Shown: positions 6,122-7,945 of the stretch, in pieces
Layout: the number at the start of each line of letters is the position of its first letter
Position numbering within the stretch: position 1 is the first letter of the stretch
NCBI GenBank assembly: GCA_017437925.1
Contig: JAFRWQ010000230.1
Span: 1 to 7,945, forward strand
Source of the DNA: Bacillota bacterium
GTDB lineage: Bacteria; Bacillota_A; Clostridia; Peptostreptococcales; Anaerovoracaceae
DNA: 7,945 nt
Direction: 5' to 3'
The notes under the pieces: generated by a model
Database searches by the model: none
What the model was told of the DNA's origin: nothing
Seen by the model: the letters and a program-made list of their open reading frames with translations, nothing else
Program-made: the position numbers and the translations under genes

Positions 6122-6142
6122 GTGTTCAGGGAGGACGCCCAA

Positions 6143-7378
6143 ATGAACAAAGCGACAATAAACAACGAAAGAATGATACAGCGCATCTTCGCCCTGGGCG
6201 AACTTGGTAAAGACGCTGAAGGAAGGCGCACGAGGCTCGCGGCTTCAGACGAGGACAAACTCGGCAGAGACCTGGTCGCTTCCTGGATGAAGGAGGCCGG
6301 ATTAAGGCTTGCGGTCGACCGCATAGGAAACCAGTTCGGCATCTGGGAGACCGAAGAGAACAGGGATAAGGGGCCGGTGATGACCGGATCCCACATCGAT
6401 ACGGTGATCAACGCCGGATGCTACGACGGCTGCTACGGCGTCATCGCTTCGATAGAGGTGACAGAAGCCCTTAAAAAGGCCGGCTTTAAGCCCGCAAGGC
6501 CCATAGCGGTCTGCGCCTTCACCAACGAAGAGGGCGTCCGCTATTCGCCCGATATGATGGGTTCTGTGGTATACGCGGGGGGCTATCCCCTTGAGCAGGC
6601 TCTCGCGACTGTCGGAGTCGACGGCACCGCTCTGGGTGAGGAGCTTAAACGAATAGGCTATGCGGGAACTGAAGAACCGGGCTTTATCACCCCCTCGGCC
6701 TTCATCGAGCTTCACATAGAGCAGGGCCCCATTCTTGAAGCCGAAGGCTATGAGCTGGGCGCCGTGGAAGACCTTCAGGGCATCTCCTGGCAGGAGGTCG
6801 TTATAGAAGGAAAGCAGAACCACGCGGGAACGACTCCCACGTCCATGAGGATAGACGCGGGGCTTGCCGCCGCAAAAGTCAACGTCTTCTTAAGGGAGCT
6901 CTGCAATGCCTCGGGCGGAAAGACCGTAGCCACGGTGGGCTGCATGGAATTCAGGCCCAACGCCGTCAACGTGATACCGGACAGGGCGGTCTTCACAGTA
7001 GACCTGAGGAACCCCGACGAAAATACGCTTCAGGCCGCCGAAAAGGCCCTGGCTGACTACCTTGAGGAGCTTGAAAAGACCGATAAAGTGAGGATCAGCA
7101 CCAAAAGGCTCTCGCGCTTTGAGCCGGTGCTCTTTGACAAAAGCATAGTGAGCCTGGTCGAAGCCTCGGCGAAGGAGAGGGGCCTTAAGTGCCGCCGCAT
7201 CACCTCGGGAGCGGGCCAGGACGCCCAGATGATGGCGAGGATATGCCCCGCGGCAATGATATTCGTCCCCAGTCACAACGGCATAAGCCACAATCCCGAG
7301 GAATTCACCGGGAACAGGGACCTGATCGCCGGGACCTCCGTCCTGCTGGACGTTATAAAAGCTCTCAGCAGCAGATAA
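6143..7378 (+). CDS. M20-family Zn-dependent amidohydrolase (N-carbamoyl-L-amino-acid hydrolase/allantoate amidohydrolase type)
   Basis: A 411-residue cytoplasmic metal-dependent hydrolase of the HyuC/AllC/beta-ureidopropionase group, normal length for the family. Visible active-site elements in order: His84 (GSHIDTV), Asp95 (CYDGCYG), Glu129-Glu130 (TNEEGVRY), His191 (ELHIEQGPILE), His228 (NHAGTTP), PNAVNVIP (272-279), and His383 in PSHNGISHNPEE (376-387). These give the two-metal site and the dimerisation-domain substrate residues. The family's usual GAGHDA reads GAGQDA (Gln359). Such enzymes remove carbamoyl or ureido groups from N-carbamoyl amino acids or allantoate, releasing ammonia and CO2. 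ATG 6143 is preferred over GTG 6122 because AGGGAGG (6128-6134) lies 8 nt before it. The gene is divergent from the PLP enzyme, suggesting that it frees the amino acid this enzyme degrades. The exact substrate is unknown; an N-acyl rather than N-carbamoyl substrate is possible. Confidence 0.92.
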   Translation: MNKATINNERMIQRIFALGELGKDAEGRRTRLAASDEDKLGRDLVASWMKEAGLRLAVDRIGNQFGIWETEENRDKGPVMTGSHIDTVINAGCYDGCYGVIASIEVTEALKKAGFKPARPIAVCAFTNEEGVRYSPDMMGSVVYAGGYPLEQALATVGVDGTALGEELKRIGYAGTEEPGFITPSAFIELHIEQGPILEAEGYELGAVEDLQGISWQEVVIEGKQNHAGTTPTSMRIDAGLAAAKVNVFLRELCNASGGKTVATVGCMEFRPNAVNVIPDRAVFTVDLRNPDENTLQAAEKALADYLEELEKTDKVRISTKRLSRFEPVLFDKSIVSLVEASAKERGLKCRRITSGAGQDAQMMARICPAAMIFVPSHNGISHNPEEFTGNRDLIAGTSVLLDVIKALSSR

Positions 7379-7478
7379 GCGCAGCCGCCGGGTATAAACT
7401 CGGTCATCACGCGATGAAGCGGAGCCGGAATAAAAGCATCAGGCATAGAATATGACCCGGACATATAATATCCGGCAT
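7379..7478. other. Short gene-free spacer with degenerate AT-rich repeats
   Basis: No gene is seen. The end of the spacer holds two imperfect copies of a CATA-n-AATAT-(nnn)-CCGG unit (about 7444-7460 and 7462-7475), and CCGGA/TCCGG (7457-7461, 7471-7475) can form a small hairpin around CATATAATA. The role, if any, is unclear. Confidence 0.35.
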
Positions 7479-7519
7479 AAAAAGACCCCGCAGCCTTAAA
7501 GCCGCGGGGTCTCACTTTT
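7479..7519. terminator. Bidirectional terminator between convergent amidohydrolase and aminotransferase genes
   Basis: AGACCCCGC (7483-7491) pairs perfectly with GCGGGGTCT (7504-7512) around a 12-nt loop. On the plus strand it is followed by CAC and a T-run; on the minus strand the stem runs into TTTTTAT (complement of the A-run at 7479-7483). It can therefore serve both converging genes. Confidence 0.88.
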
Positions 7520-7542
7520 TTAAGCTTGGTAAGACTTCTGCC

Positions 7543-7945
7543 TTACTTCTTCTCGAGAGCCTCGATGGTCGCGATCTGGGCCGCGATGCAGAAGATCTCG
7601 ATGGCCTGCTCCAGCTCCTTTACGCTGGGGAAGGAGGGGGCGATCCTCAGGAAGGAATCGTCCGGATCCTTGTGGTAGGGGTGGGTGGCTCCGGCCGGAG
7701 TCATGACCACGCCGCACTCCTTGCAGAGCTGGTTGATGCGGGTGGCGCAGCCCTTGTTGGCCATGAAGGTCACGAAGTAGCCGCCGTCGGGCTTGACCCA
7801 GGTTCCGGCTCCCTTGCCGGCCAGGTGCTTCTCGAGGGCGTTGAGGACCGCGTCGAAGCGGGGCCTCAGCAGAGCGGCGTGCTTGTCCATGGCGTCCTTG
7901 ATGCCCTGAACGTCCTTGAACCAGAGCACGTGGCGCAGCTGGTTC
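7543..7945 (-). CDS. Class I aminotransferase, aspartate-aminotransferase-like, C-terminal part (5' partial)
   Basis: The frame is open from the window edge to a TAA at 7543-7545, giving 133 C-terminal residues; the GTG at 7929 is an internal valine. The fragment shows the small domain of a fold-type I aminotransferase: KPDGGYFVTF (51-60), then VVMTPAGATHPYHKDPDDS and FLRIAPSFP, whose Arg should bind the substrate alpha-carboxylate. The GATHPY-KDP-D plus IRIAP pattern, with a C-terminal helix rich in Ile, Cys and Ala, most resembles the aspartate aminotransferase group once labelled MocR-like (type Ic). The PLP lysine lies outside the window. It exchanges amino groups between an amino acid and 2-oxoglutarate; the donor cannot be fixed from this part. 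It has its own terminator and is convergent with the amidohydrolase, so a shared pathway is possible but not shown. Confidence 0.87.
   Translation of the reverse strand, partial: NQLRHVLWFKDVQGIKDAMDKHAALLRPRFDAVLNALEKHLAGKGAGTWVKPDGGYFVTFMANKGCATRINQLCKECGVVMTPAGATHPYHKDPDDSFLRIAPSFPSVKELEQAIEIFCIAAQIATIEALEKK

Noticed and set aside
1..7945. CRISPR arrays, tRNA or rRNA genes, insertion sequences, attachment sites
   Set aside because: No regularly spaced repeats, cloverleaf-like sequence, rRNA-like sequence, transposase or integrase frame was seen on either strand.

Overview
The window looks like chromosome of a moderately GC-rich, anaerobic Bacillota (Clostridia-type) bacterium that lives on amino acids. 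This is an inference. It rests on a surface protein joining a CnaB-like repeat, an InlB B-repeat and C-terminal SLH domains, a chromosomal TraX-family membrane protein, strong AGGAGG-type ribosome binding sites, sigma-A-like promoters and a set of amino-acid catabolic genes. No rRNA, tRNA, CRISPR array, transposase or phage gene was seen.

Layout: (1) 1-1044, plus strand, the 3' end of a large cell-surface SLH protein, followed by a rho-independent terminator. (2) 1045-1319, an intergenic stretch rich in inverted repeats that holds terminators for both converging transcripts. (3) 1320-2780, minus strand, a GntR/FCD regulator tightly followed (6 bp) by a TraX-family membrane protein, with its own promoter and leader at 2781-2936. 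(4) 2978-4339, minus strand, a 453-residue ArsB/NhaD-type ion transporter with its own promoter and terminator. (5) 4499-5980, minus strand, a 493-residue fold-type II pyridoxal-phosphate enzyme of unassigned reaction. (6) 5981-6142, a divergent promoter region. (7) 6143-7378, plus strand, an M20-family N-carbamoyl-amino-acid/allantoate-type amidohydrolase. (8) 7479-7519, a bidirectional terminator. (9) 7543-7945, minus strand, the C-terminal part of a class I aminotransferase that runs off the window.

The most interesting block is 2103-7378. A PLP lyase-like enzyme and a carbamoyl-amidohydrolase are transcribed back to back from a shared region, with a transporter and a GntR regulator following on the PLP-enzyme side. 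A reasonable hypothesis is uptake of an anionic or N-substituted amino acid, hydrolysis of its amide or ureido group, and PLP-dependent elimination of the amino acid released. The order is not the E. coli ygeWXY-hyuA-yqeA cluster, although the combination of PLP lyase and M20 hydrolase recalls it. The substrate cannot be read from the sequence.
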